From: Chryseobacterium nakagawai | GTDB taxonomy: Bacteria > Bacteroidota > Bacteroidia > Flavobacteriales > Weeksellaceae | Direction of reading: 5' to 3' | NCBI RefSeq assembly: GCF_900637665.1 | Contig: NZ_LR134386.1 | Location: forward strand, 2,534,501 to 2,598,500 | Length of the DNA: 64,000 bases | In this document: positions 25,740 through 34,571 of the stretch, piece by piece | How the letters are laid out: each line of letters opens with the position of its first letter | Numbering within the stretch: the stretch's first letter is position 1 | Program-made: the position numbers and the translations under genes | The notes under the pieces: model-generated | What the model saw: the letters and a program-made list of their open reading frames with translations, nothing else | Databases searched by the model: none | What the model was told of the DNA's origin: nothing

Positions 25740-28700
25740 ATGAGAGATCCAATAGGTTCATTTTTAGAAATAAAAGAAAATTTTATAAGGTATGTTCAAA
25801 CAGCATTCCGAACTAATTCTGAAAATATAGAAGAGGAGCGTTATAAGTTATTAAATACTGATAAGGTTTTATTCAGAATGCCTTGGATTGAGCCTCTTCC
25901 AGACTATTTATCTAGTGGTAAAAAAATAGATGAACTTACTATTGATGATTTTGACGGGAATCTATCACTACATGAGTTACGAATGTTTAAGGAACTTGTT
26001 AAAAATGGATTAGTAGATGAAAAAAACAAATTATATTCTCATCAAGCAAAAATGTTGAAAGCAGCAATAAGTGGTAATAATTGCATAATAACTTCCGGAA
26101 CAGGGTCAGGTAAAACAGAATCTTTTCTTCTACCACTATTTGCACAATTAGCTAAGGAACTTTCTAGTTGGAAAAGTCCTAATCTCCGAGCTGCAACTCA
26201 AGATACTTGGTGGCGAGAAAATACAGATGAAGGATTAACTCCTTCGAAAATAGTTGATGAAGCCACTCATACCCTTAGTTCAATCGCCGCCCAAAGAAGT
26301 AATGAAGTAAGACAAGCAGGTGTACGAGCTCTTATTTTATATCCGATGAATGCCTTGGTGGAAGATCAAATGACAAGGCTTAGAAAAGCTTTGGATTCAG
26401 ATGATAAAAGGGATTGGCTAAAAAAAAATCTTGGTGGAAACAAGATTTTTTTTGGCAGATATAATAGTAATACTCCAGTTTCTGGAAGGTTGTTCAAGTT
26501 AAATGGAGATGGTATACAAATAAAGAATGATTTTAAAATAAGACAGCTTAAGAAAGAACTTTACAATATTGAAAATGATGCGTTGAAAGTTGAAAGATTC
26601 ATTGACGAAAAGAGAAAAGACAAGAAAGAAGCAATAGAATTAAAATCTTTTTTTCCACGCTTAGACGGTTCCGAAATGCGTTCCCGTTTTGATATGCAAA
26701 TTGCACCTCCTGACATTATGATTACTAATTACTCAATGCTTAGTATAATGTTAATGCGCGAAGTTGATTCCGGAATTTTTGAGAAAACAAGGAGTTGGCT
26801 TGCGTGTGAAGATCTTCCTGAGGCAAAACGAAACAACGAAAAGAAAAATCGTGTTTTTCATTTGATAATTGATGAATTACATTTATATCGCGGCACGCAG
26901 GGGTCAGAAGTTGCCTATCTATTGAAGTTAGTTTTAAACCGTTTAGGTTTGCATCCTGAGCATGATCAGTTAAGGATATTAGCTTCATCAGCATCACTAG
27001 AGCCAGCAGATGAAAAGAGCATGGATTTTTTGAGGGATTTCTTTGGTGTTGATACCTCTAAGAAACCTTTCATTATAATTCCAGGAGAAAATAATATTAT
27101 TGAAAATTCTGGAAATTTTGAACATAAATTATCGACTTCTCAATTTTCTACCATAGCAAAATCATACGATTCTTGTAAAGGTGATATTTCAAATGAGCTA
27201 TTTATTAAAACTTGTGATGAATTGGGTAATTCACTTTCTAGACAATTTGAAATCAAAAAAAATTCTAATGGTATAGGTGGTTTATTGAACGTTTTGTGCG
27301 ATCCAAAACTACAATTGAGAGAAAGATTATATAAAGCTTGTGAAACTATTTCTGAAGATGTTACACTTTATAATGCTGTTTGCTCTGTCAAAGTGGAAGG
27401 TGATGATTCTATGCATAATTTTTTTGCAGAAAGATTATTTTCAAATGCAGAAGATTTGGGGAAATTAATTTTGGCTCTACGTGGTATTTTAATATTAAGG
27501 GCACTCATTGAAGAAGATAAAATTCTATCTGATAATATTCCTGAAGATAAAAAACTACCGCGTTTCCGTTTTCATTATTTTTTTAGAAATATCGAGGGAC
27601 TTTGGGCATCGGTTGATGAAAATGATATTCAAGACAAACCGGATAGAGACCTACGGAATATAGGTAAAATTTATCCTGTTTCAAAGATAAAATCCTCTAA
27701 TGGCAATAGGATATTAGAATTGCTTTATTGTGATAATTGTGGAACAACTTTATTAGGTGGGAGCAGACTAATTGTAGAAAATGAACATGGTGGAAAAATG
27801 TTTGAATTATTGCCCATTAGTCCCAATATTGAAGGTATACCTGAAAAAACACCAGCAAAATTGGTTGAGAGTCGAAGTTATCAAGAGTATGCGATTTTTT
27901 GGCCATCAGGCGAAGAAATTTTTAATGAAGAATTAGTTATTCCAGCATTAAATAATGGTGGATATTGGCGCCAGACAACCATCAATGGGCATAAACAAGT
28001 TGAATACCATGCAAAATGGATCAAAGCCTCGCTTAATAAAAAATCAGGTAATATTGTAAATCAGCATGATAAGGCAGATAAAGAACCTAAAAAATGGGTG
28101 AAAGGTTATTATTTTACTGTCACAAAAGATGGAGACCGGAATGACATCGCATTAAATTATAATACTACTGAAGGTCAATTTTCTGAAACCCATAAGGCTC
28201 TTCCAAATGTTTGTCCAGCATGCGGAATTAATCATCGTAAACATGCTGATAATTCACGAATAAAGAAAACATCTTCAATTAGAGGTTTCAGAACTGGTTT
28301 CGCTAAAACAACACAAACCTTTGCTAAGGAGTTGATGTATCAATTACCGAACGAAAAAGATAAAAGGAAATTAATAGTTTTTTCAGATAGTAGGGAAGAT
28401 GCAGCGCAAGTCGCAAATGGCATTGAAAGAAATCATTTTACTGATTTACAAAGAGAATTATTGGTTGAAATTTTTAATAAAAATATAAATGTCAAGGCTG
28501 AAATTCTTCGTGCAATTAAAAATAATGATCAAGAAAAAAAAACATTCTATCTTACAAAGAATGCAGATTTATATTACGAAATTGAAGATCTATATGAAAA
28601 ATCAATCTCTACAAATCCTAATCCACTAAGAATAATCGAAAAAGAAAAAGCAATAAAGGAATTACAAAAAATAAGGAATCGAATTTTTCCAGTTGAAGAA

Positions 28701-31700
28701 ATTGTTTTATCGTATGAAGCTGGCGCATTAGGCCCATTACTTAATAAACTTCTTGCGTTAGGTATTAATCCTGGTGGAAATGATATAAAAATTCAAACTT
28801 CAAAACAAGGTAATATTGATCTTCCTTGGTATGAGCTAATTGATTTTAAAGCACAAAAATGGAAGTTAACGACTACTGATTCCTTCAAAACTAGTATAAA
28901 TGATGAAGCATTTGAAAACTTGGCTTCAATATTTTTTGGTTCATTATTTTATTCCTTGGAATCTTCGGCATTGGGATATCTTTCTATTAACCCGGAAGAT
29001 TCTAAAATTAACAACCATGCAAATCGTTTAGGTTTGTCAAAAGAAACTTTTATTGAAGTTGTGAATTCGGTCATTAGAATAATGGGCGATAAGTACAAGC
29101 ACAACCGTGCGGAGCAATTGGAGAAATCAAACTTTGAATCCTATAATAGTTTCCCTGCTGCTGTTAAGTTATATGTTAAAGCTATTTCTCTGCTTCATTC
29201 CAAAACAGAAAATGAGGTTGGTGCTTCAGTGTTTGATTTAATGAAAGAACTTCATATTTTAGACAGATCCCGTGGAATAATTATAGAAAAGTTATTCATA
29301 AAAGTTACTTTTTCTCAAGATCATTATTGGAAAAGCACACGAGGTAATAAAATTCATTTACATAAAAGTGGTGGTATTGATACTTTCTCAAATCAAAGAT
29401 TAAATATTCATCCAAGTGGTATTTGTGATGATATTTGGTCTTTTAATTACCTGTCCTACAATGCATTGAAAAATAACCGTAATGCTATTAGATTACATTG
29501 CGAAGAACTGACAGGGCAAACTGATGACCAATTTGAGAGACAAAGACATTTTAGAAATATTATTTTAACTGAAGAAGGAAATGAAGATGTTAAAGCAATT
29601 GATCTTTTAAGTGTTACAACTACATTAGAAGTTGGTGTTGATATTGGTGCACTGCAGGCTGTTATGCTCGGCAATATGCCACCACAAAGGTTTAATTATC
29701 AGCAGCGTGTTGGTAGGGCTGGACGTCGTGGTCAGGCTTATTCAGTTATTCTGACTTTTTGTAGAGGGCGCAGTCATGACGAGTTTTATTTCTCGAATCC
29801 ACAGAAAATTACAGGAGATCCTCCACCAACTCCTTTTCTGACGATGGGACAGGAAAGAATCTTTAAAAGACTCCTCGCTAAGGATATTCTTAGAAATGCT
29901 TATCAAAATATTGAAATAAATGTTAACAATGATGAAGATAAATCAAGTGTTCATGGGGAATTCGGCAAAATAGCAAATTGGGAATCTTACAGACCTCAAA
30001 TTAATGCTTGGATAGTTTCAAATCATAACAAAATAAGATCAATCGTATCCTCATTGATTTCATTTCAATTAAAAGGTAATGAAGAAGCGTATGTAAATTG
30101 GGTGATAGATTGCGACACTGTAGATTGTTTAATGAACAGGATACAAAGTATCATAGAAAATAGAGAAATCAGTAATAGTGATATTTCAGAAAAGCTTGCT
30201 GAGGGCGGTGTTTTACCTATGTTTGGTATGCCTACAACAGTAAAAAATCTTTATCATGGTTTTTCTAAAACAAACAAAATTCTTTCAATTGATAGACCTC
30301 AAGCAGTGGCAATTTATGAATTTGCGCCTGGTGCTCAAAAAACAAAAGATAAAGGTATTCATCAATCAATTGGTTTTACAAGCGATTTGTATACAAGAAA
30401 TCTTGGAAACAATACTAAGATTGAAAATTTTGATACTGAAGACCACTTGCCATTTTCTTTAAATTTATGGTATGTCAGATGTAAAAGTTGTGGCTATTTT
30501 CAAACATATGATTCCAATAAGAAAGAAGAGTTAATTGCAAGCGGTGAATTAACAAACTGTCCGGGTTGTGGTGAAAATAACCCTGAGAAGTATCATCAGC
30601 CGATAATGCTGAAGTCCCCCATCGCCTATCGTACTGATTTTTCCGGTGGAAGAGATTCAAAAGATGATTCTCCACTTTTGCTTTCCCGTCCACCAATATT
30701 TGTAGAACGTAGTTTAGATGATGATAATACTACCGAAAGCAAACCTATTTTCAATACTAGCCTTTCAATTACTGATCGTGATGTATCATGGCGGATAAAT
30801 AGTAATTCAGATAATTTTTTTAAAGGTAAAAGATTAATTACTGTCAATAATATACCTTTTCCGCCTGATAAGGTCTGGCTAAAGAATCAATGGATCTCTT
30901 CTGAATTAGAAACTGAATTTAAAAACGATGACTATAGTCTATCATTAATGGGAGAAAATGAAGCTCATGAAGATATCATATCATTAGCAAGTCAAAAAAA
31001 GACTGAAGTATTCCGTATTGCGCCTACTGAAACCCCAATTGGATTATCACTTGATATGCGATTCGATAACGGTATAAGGTCTGGCTACTATTCTTTAGCA
31101 TTTTTACTTCAAAGGATATTGGCTGACAAGCTAGATGTTGATCCAATGGAAATCGAAATTGCTGATATTCCTGTAGTAAATCAGAAAGGTGATACAGATA
31201 AAAAAATTGCTGAAATAATTTTGACAGATGAATTACAAAATGGTTCTGGTTTCGTTCGACGAATGTATGAGGAATTCGAGACAATAATTAAAGATACACT
31301 TGATCCAAGTGATTTAGAAAGTTATGTATACAAAATTTCTTCACAAAAACATTTAGATGATTGCAAAGATGCTTGTTATGATTGCTTGAAAATATACAGA
31401 AATATGAATTACCATAGCTTATTGGATTGGCGTTTAGGCATTTCAATGATGAGAGTATTACATGATTCTGATTACAAATGTGGTATTGACGGTAAATTTG
31501 ATGAATATTTTGAGTTGAGAGGATGGATTAGTGATGCTAAGCAATTGACTGTGGAATTTTGTAATAGTTTTGATAATTTTTCAGTTGCAGAATTTAATGG
31601 TTTACCAGTTATAACTTGGGGACAGGATCAAAAAAATGTCATATGTATTGTGCATCCATTTTGGTCATTAACAGATTTTAGTGATGATTACTGGTTAGCA

Positions 31701-31820
31701 GTTAGTATGGACGAAATCGATAGATATGTAACCCTTAAAAGAGGCAAAAAATTCTATTTTGATACATTCAACCTACATCGAAGACCTGGCTGGTGCTATG
31801 AAAAATTAATGAAAGAATGA
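25740..31820 (+). CDS. druE: Giant DEAD/DUF1998-type helicase, DruE-like
   Basis: A 2026-aa SF2 helicase. A Q-motif-like segment (HQAKMLKA, about 101-108) precedes Walker A (GTGSGKT, 120-126). The DEAH-type box reads IIDELH near 378 and motif III SSAS near 414. The second RecA domain has VFSDSRE near 880, TTLEVGVDIG near 1297 and QQRVGRAGRRG near 1320. Cys pairs CDNCG (663), CPACG (824), CKSCG (1580) and CPGCG (about 1601) suggest zinc binding, and the C-terminal CKDACYDCL (about 1875) is the four-Cys signature of DUF1998/MrfA-type helicases. Size and domains fit DruE of Druantia; DISARM DrmA/DrmB differ in being split. It overlaps the next gene by 4 bases (ATGA). Confidence 0.85.
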   Translation: MRDPIGSFLEIKENFIRYVQTAFRTNSENIEEERYKLLNTDKVLFRMPWIEPLPDYLSSGKKIDELTIDDFDGNLSLHELRMFKELVKNGLVDEKNKLYSHQAKMLKAAISGNNCIITSGTGSGKTESFLLPLFAQLAKELSSWKSPNLRAATQDTWWRENTDEGLTPSKIVDEATHTLSSIAAQRSNEVRQAGVRALILYPMNALVEDQMTRLRKALDSDDKRDWLKKNLGGNKIFFGRYNSNTPVSGRLFKLNGDGIQIKNDFKIRQLKKELYNIENDALKVERFIDEKRKDKKEAIELKSFFPRLDGSEMRSRFDMQIAPPDIMITNYSMLSIMLMREVDSGIFEKTRSWLACEDLPEAKRNNEKKNRVFHLIIDELHLYRGTQGSEVAYLLKLVLNRLGLHPEHDQLRILASSASLEPADEKSMDFLRDFFGVDTSKKPFIIIPGENNIIENSGNFEHKLSTSQFSTIAKSYDSCKGDISNELFIKTCDELGNSLSRQFEIKKNSNGIGGLLNVLCDPKLQLRERLYKACETISEDVTLYNAVCSVKVEGDDSMHNFFAERLFSNAEDLGKLILALRGILILRALIEEDKILSDNIPEDKKLPRFRFHYFFRNIEGLWASVDENDIQDKPDRDLRNIGKIYPVSKIKSSNGNRILELLYCDNCGTTLLGGSRLIVENEHGGKMFELLPISPNIEGIPEKTPAKLVESRSYQEYAIFWPSGEEIFNEELVIPALNNGGYWRQTTINGHKQVEYHAKWIKASLNKKSGNIVNQHDKADKEPKKWVKGYYFTVTKDGDRNDIALNYNTTEGQFSETHKALPNVCPACGINHRKHADNSRIKKTSSIRGFRTGFAKTTQTFAKELMYQLPNEKDKRKLIVFSDSREDAAQVANGIERNHFTDLQRELLVEIFNKNINVKAEILRAIKNNDQEKKTFYLTKNADLYYEIEDLYEKSISTNPNPLRIIEKEKAIKELQKIRNRIFPVEEIVLSYEAGALGPLLNKLLALGINPGGNDIKIQTSKQGNIDLPWYELIDFKAQKWKLTTTDSFKTSINDEAFENLASIFFGSLFYSLESSALGYLSINPEDSKINNHANRLGLSKETFIEVVNSVIRIMGDKYKHNRAEQLEKSNFESYNSFPAAVKLYVKAISLLHSKTENEVGASVFDLMKELHILDRSRGIIIEKLFIKVTFSQDHYWKSTRGNKIHLHKSGGIDTFSNQRLNIHPSGICDDIWSFNYLSYNALKNNRNAIRLHCEELTGQTDDQFERQRHFRNIILTEEGNEDVKAIDLLSVTTTLEVGVDIGALQAVMLGNMPPQRFNYQQRVGRAGRRGQAYSVILTFCRGRSHDEFYFSNPQKITGDPPPTPFLTMGQERIFKRLLAKDILRNAYQNIEINVNNDEDKSSVHGEFGKIANWESYRPQINAWIVSNHNKIRSIVSSLISFQLKGNEEAYVNWVIDCDTVDCLMNRIQSIIENREISNSDISEKLAEGGVLPMFGMPTTVKNLYHGFSKTNKILSIDRPQAVAIYEFAPGAQKTKDKGIHQSIGFTSDLYTRNLGNNTKIENFDTEDHLPFSLNLWYVRCKSCGYFQTYDSNKKEELIASGELTNCPGCGENNPEKYHQPIMLKSPIAYRTDFSGGRDSKDDSPLLLSRPPIFVERSLDDDNTTESKPIFNTSLSITDRDVSWRINSNSDNFFKGKRLITVNNIPFPPDKVWLKNQWISSELETEFKNDDYSLSLMGENEAHEDIISLASQKKTEVFRIAPTETPIGLSLDMRFDNGIRSGYYSLAFLLQRILADKLDVDPMEIEIADIPVVNQKGDTDKKIAEIILTDELQNGSGFVRRMYEEFETIIKDTLDPSDLESYVYKISSQKHLDDCKDACYDCLKIYRNMNYHSLLDWRLGISMMRVLHDSDYKCGIDGKFDEYFELRGWISDAKQLTVEFCNSFDNFSVAEFNGLPVITWGQDQKNVICIVHPFWSLTDFSDDYWLAVSMDEIDRYVTLKRGKKFYFDTFNLHRRPGWCYEKLMKE

Positions 31821-32893
31821 TTTTAGAAAAACCAATATTAAACTATCAACATATAAGTAGAATTTCGCCTAGTAATTTTACAGCATTAAAAGGATGCCAC
31901 TATAAATTTATAATTAACAAAGCTATCGACGGAAAACCTGTTTTGCCTGTTTCAATTAATTCTTATAAAGGGACTTTTGTTCACCGTATTTTAGAGCATA
32001 TTTCTTTAGGAAAGATAACAAGTGAGGAAGAGCTGTCAAGTTATATGGATAATGAATTAAACGTAATTAATGAGCAAATACTAAGAGATGGCAATAGTAT
32101 TTACGTTCCTCTGCACAGTAAATTAAAAAATTTCGGTTTGTTAAAAATCAAACTGAAAAGATTTCTTATTGAGAAATCAAAATCCCAAAAACCAGTTACT
32201 GGAGTAAAGTTTTCTTCCGAAAAATGGTATGAAACAAACGATAAACTTGTCGGAGGAAAGATTGATCTTATTTCTGAATATCCAGACAGAATAGAAATTA
32301 TTGATTTTAAAACAGGAGCTATAACTGAAGAATTGTTAGATGATGAAGGGGAAAAATTTGAAGAAGTAAAAATAGATTATCAGGATCAGTTAAAACTTTA
32401 TGCAGCATTATTTCATGAACAAACAGGAAAAAAAGTTGATAGATTATTTTTGGTTGATCTTCAAAAAAACAAATATGAAATTTCTTTTTCTTTTGATGAA
32501 TGTAATAAATTAATTAGAGAGGCAAAAAAAATTCTAATAAAAGTAAATGAAGAAATATCAACCAGATTTTTTTTAGCTGATCCTAAAATTGAAAATTGTA
32601 AGTTTTGTTTAAATCGTCCTGCTTGTTCTTACTATAAACAATCTTTGATAAACGGTTTAAAAACCAATGACATCAGTGGCCGGATAATAAAATCGCAAAA
32701 ATTTCTTAACGGAAATGTTTCTTTATTTTTACAGACTCAAATTGGAAATGTCACTATTAAAAATTTTGGAATTTCTTTTTTTGAATCTTTTAATAAGGCT
32801 ATAGGCAAAGAAATAATAGTATATAATGTCCGAGCAGATAAGATGGAGAATTCATTTTTAGCAAATCAATTGACAAGAGTTTATGAGTCGTAA
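31817..32893 (+). CDS. Cas4/AddB-like Fe-S PD-(D/E)XK nuclease
   Basis: A 358-aa protein of the RecB/Cas4 nuclease superfamily. Visible residues are H56 (FVHRILE), D150 (GGKID), D163 and K165 (IIDFKTG) and the QxxxY motif from Q191 to Y195. Four cysteines, C27 in the N-terminus and C261, C264, C270 in the C-terminus (CKFCLNRPAC), have the 1+3 spacing of the 4Fe-4S cluster in Cas4 and AddB. An exonuclease on single-stranded or frayed DNA is expected. It overlaps the helicase gene by 4 bases and the methylase gene by 11. In Druantia terms it may be the smaller of DruF/DruG, but I cannot confirm that. Confidence 0.85.
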   Translation: MILEKPILNYQHISRISPSNFTALKGCHYKFIINKAIDGKPVLPVSINSYKGTFVHRILEHISLGKITSEEELSSYMDNELNVINEQILRDGNSIYVPLHSKLKNFGLLKIKLKRFLIEKSKSQKPVTGVKFSSEKWYETNDKLVGGKIDLISEYPDRIEIIDFKTGAITEELLDDEGEKFEEVKIDYQDQLKLYAALFHEQTGKKVDRLFLVDLQKNKYEISFSFDECNKLIREAKKILIKVNEEISTRFFLADPKIENCKFCLNRPACSYYKQSLINGLKTNDISGRIIKSQKFLNGNVSLFLQTQIGNVTIKNFGISFFESFNKAIGKEIIVYNVRADKMENSFLANQLTRVYES

Positions 32894-33992
32894 AAGAATA
32901 AAGAACATACCAGTATTATCTTTTTTTTCCGGTGGCGGATTTATGGATCTCGGCTTTGAAGAAGCAGGATATGAAGTAATTTGGTCAAATGAATTTGATA
33001 AAGCCTTTGCTGAGCTGTATGCCGCAGGTATAACATCTTACAGAAAATCTAAAGGAAATAGTAAACAAGCTGAAATTTTTAATACAAATTCAATCAATGA
33101 TATAAGTTCTGAGCAAATCGCTTTGGAAGCTTTTCCAAATGGTAAACCTGACCATTTTGGTATAATTGGTGGACCGCCTTGCCAAGACTTTAGTTTAAAT
33201 GGAAAACAAAAAGGGTTTGATGGTAATCGTGGGCAATTGACTGTAACATATTTAGAAAGAATCAAAGAATTAAAACCTGATTTTTTTGTTCTTGAAAATG
33301 TAACAGGTTTATTTAGAATTAAATCAAACAAAGAATATTTTTTTAAACTACTTAAGGAAATTCAAAAAGAATATATTACAGATTACACTATACTTAACTC
33401 CCTCAGTTTTGGTGTTCCACAAAGTCGTGAACGTGTATTTGTTATAGGTTTAAAAAAAACACTTCCAGTAATAGAAAATGAAATTCAGGGATTATTTAAA
33501 TTTCCTTTTTTTGAAATTTACAAGATTGAAAATGCAGTGAAGAGGTATCAATGGCCTACCGCAGAAATTTTCGGTGGTAAACCTGAAAAACCTGATAAAA
33601 TTCCGATAGAACTATGTGTGGAAAGTTGTTTAGTTTCTGATGAGGATATAAAACTAATTCCAAATGCAGATGAATTTTTCCCTTTTAAGGTTAATGTAGA
33701 TAAGCTAAATTTAATAAAGGAAGGTGAAACAAACCGCCCTTCTTTCAAAAGATTACATAGATACAAGTACAGCCCTACCGCATGTTACGGCAACAACGAA
33801 GTACATTTACATCCTTACAAAAACCGTAGAATATCCGTTCGTGAAGCACTAAGAATACAAGGAGTTCCTGACGAATATGTTTTACCAAATACAATTTCAA
33901 TGACTAAAAAGTTTAAATTGATAGGAAACGGTGTGCCTGTTCCCTTGGCAAAAGCGGTCGCAACGGCAATTAAAAATTTTATTTTTCAATAA
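32883..33992 (+). CDS. DNA (cytosine-5) methyltransferase, DruM-like
   Basis: A 369-aa C5-cytosine methyltransferase. Motif I is FFSGGGFMDLGFEEAG (14-29), motif IV GGPPCQDFS with catalytic C100, motif VI ENV (138-140), motif VIII QSRERVFVIG near 180, and motif X GNGVPVPLA near the C-terminus. The target-recognition region lies between about 225 and 310. It is embedded in the operon (11-base overlap with the nuclease gene) and followed 10 bases later by vsr. It probably marks host DNA as self, as DruM does in Druantia type II. The recognised site cannot be read from the sequence. Confidence 0.95.
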   Translation: MSRKRIKNIPVLSFFSGGGFMDLGFEEAGYEVIWSNEFDKAFAELYAAGITSYRKSKGNSKQAEIFNTNSINDISSEQIALEAFPNGKPDHFGIIGGPPCQDFSLNGKQKGFDGNRGQLTVTYLERIKELKPDFFVLENVTGLFRIKSNKEYFFKLLKEIQKEYITDYTILNSLSFGVPQSRERVFVIGLKKTLPVIENEIQGLFKFPFFEIYKIENAVKRYQWPTAEIFGGKPEKPDKIPIELCVESCLVSDEDIKLIPNADEFFPFKVNVDKLNLIKEGETNRPSFKRLHRYKYSPTACYGNNEVHLHPYKNRRISVREALRIQGVPDEYVLPNTISMTKKFKLIGNGVPVPLAKAVATAIKNFIFQ

Positions 33993-34001
33993 TATAATGA
34001 T

Positions 34002-34421
34002 ATGGATATTTGGTCAAAAACAAAGCGAAGCGAAGTAATGAAAAAAATAAAAGGTAAAGATACTAAACCCGAAAAAATTCTTCGTTCAGCACTTTTCCGA
34101 AAAGGTTTCAGATTCAGAATCCATCGAAACGACTTACCCGGCAAGCCGGATATTGTATTTCCCAAATATAAAACTGTTGTTTTTGTTAATGGTTGTTTTT
34201 GGCACTATCACGAGGATTGCCGTGAAGGTCGTATTCCATCTACAAATACGGAGTTTTGGAAGAATAAATTATCCAAAAATATCGAAAGAGATAAAAGGAA
34301 TATCGCTTCTTTGAAAGAATTAGGTTGGAATGTAATAGTAATTTGGGAGTGTGAAATTGAAAAAAATCTTGACCAGATCATTTTACAGTTAGCTCACAAT
34401 CTTAATAATCATCAATCCTGA
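34002..34421 (+). CDS. vsr: Very-short-patch mismatch endonuclease
   Basis: A 139-aa Vsr protein of normal length. Family marks are DIWSKTKRSEVM at the N-terminus, IKGKDTKPE, the catalytic GKPDIVF with the metal-binding Asp, and VFVNGCFWHYHEDC. Vsr nicks T:G mismatches made by deamination of 5-methylcytosine and is commonly coupled to a C5 methylase. It starts 10 bases after the methylase stop, which supports that pairing. It probably limits the mutation cost of the system's own methylation. Confidence 0.96.
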   Translation: MDIWSKTKRSEVMKKIKGKDTKPEKILRSALFRKGFRFRIHRNDLPGKPDIVFPKYKTVVFVNGCFWHYHEDCREGRIPSTNTEFWKNKLSKNIERDKRNIASLKELGWNVIVIWECEIEKNLDQIILQLAHNLNNHQS

Positions 34422-34571
34422 AGTATTATGTTTGTTTTAAAACTCAGTATATTAATTATTATTAGCAAAATTATTAAGGTTAAAAAAAATAAATATTGTG
34501 TAAATTAATTAATCAAGCCTATTCGCTATTAAACATTTAATCTCAGCCCGAACAATTATCCAATTTAAATA

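Noticed and set aside
25740..31820. DISARM helicase
   Set aside because: DISARM has separate DrmA and DrmB; here one 2026-aa protein carries both helicase and DUF1998-type C-terminus, as in DruE.
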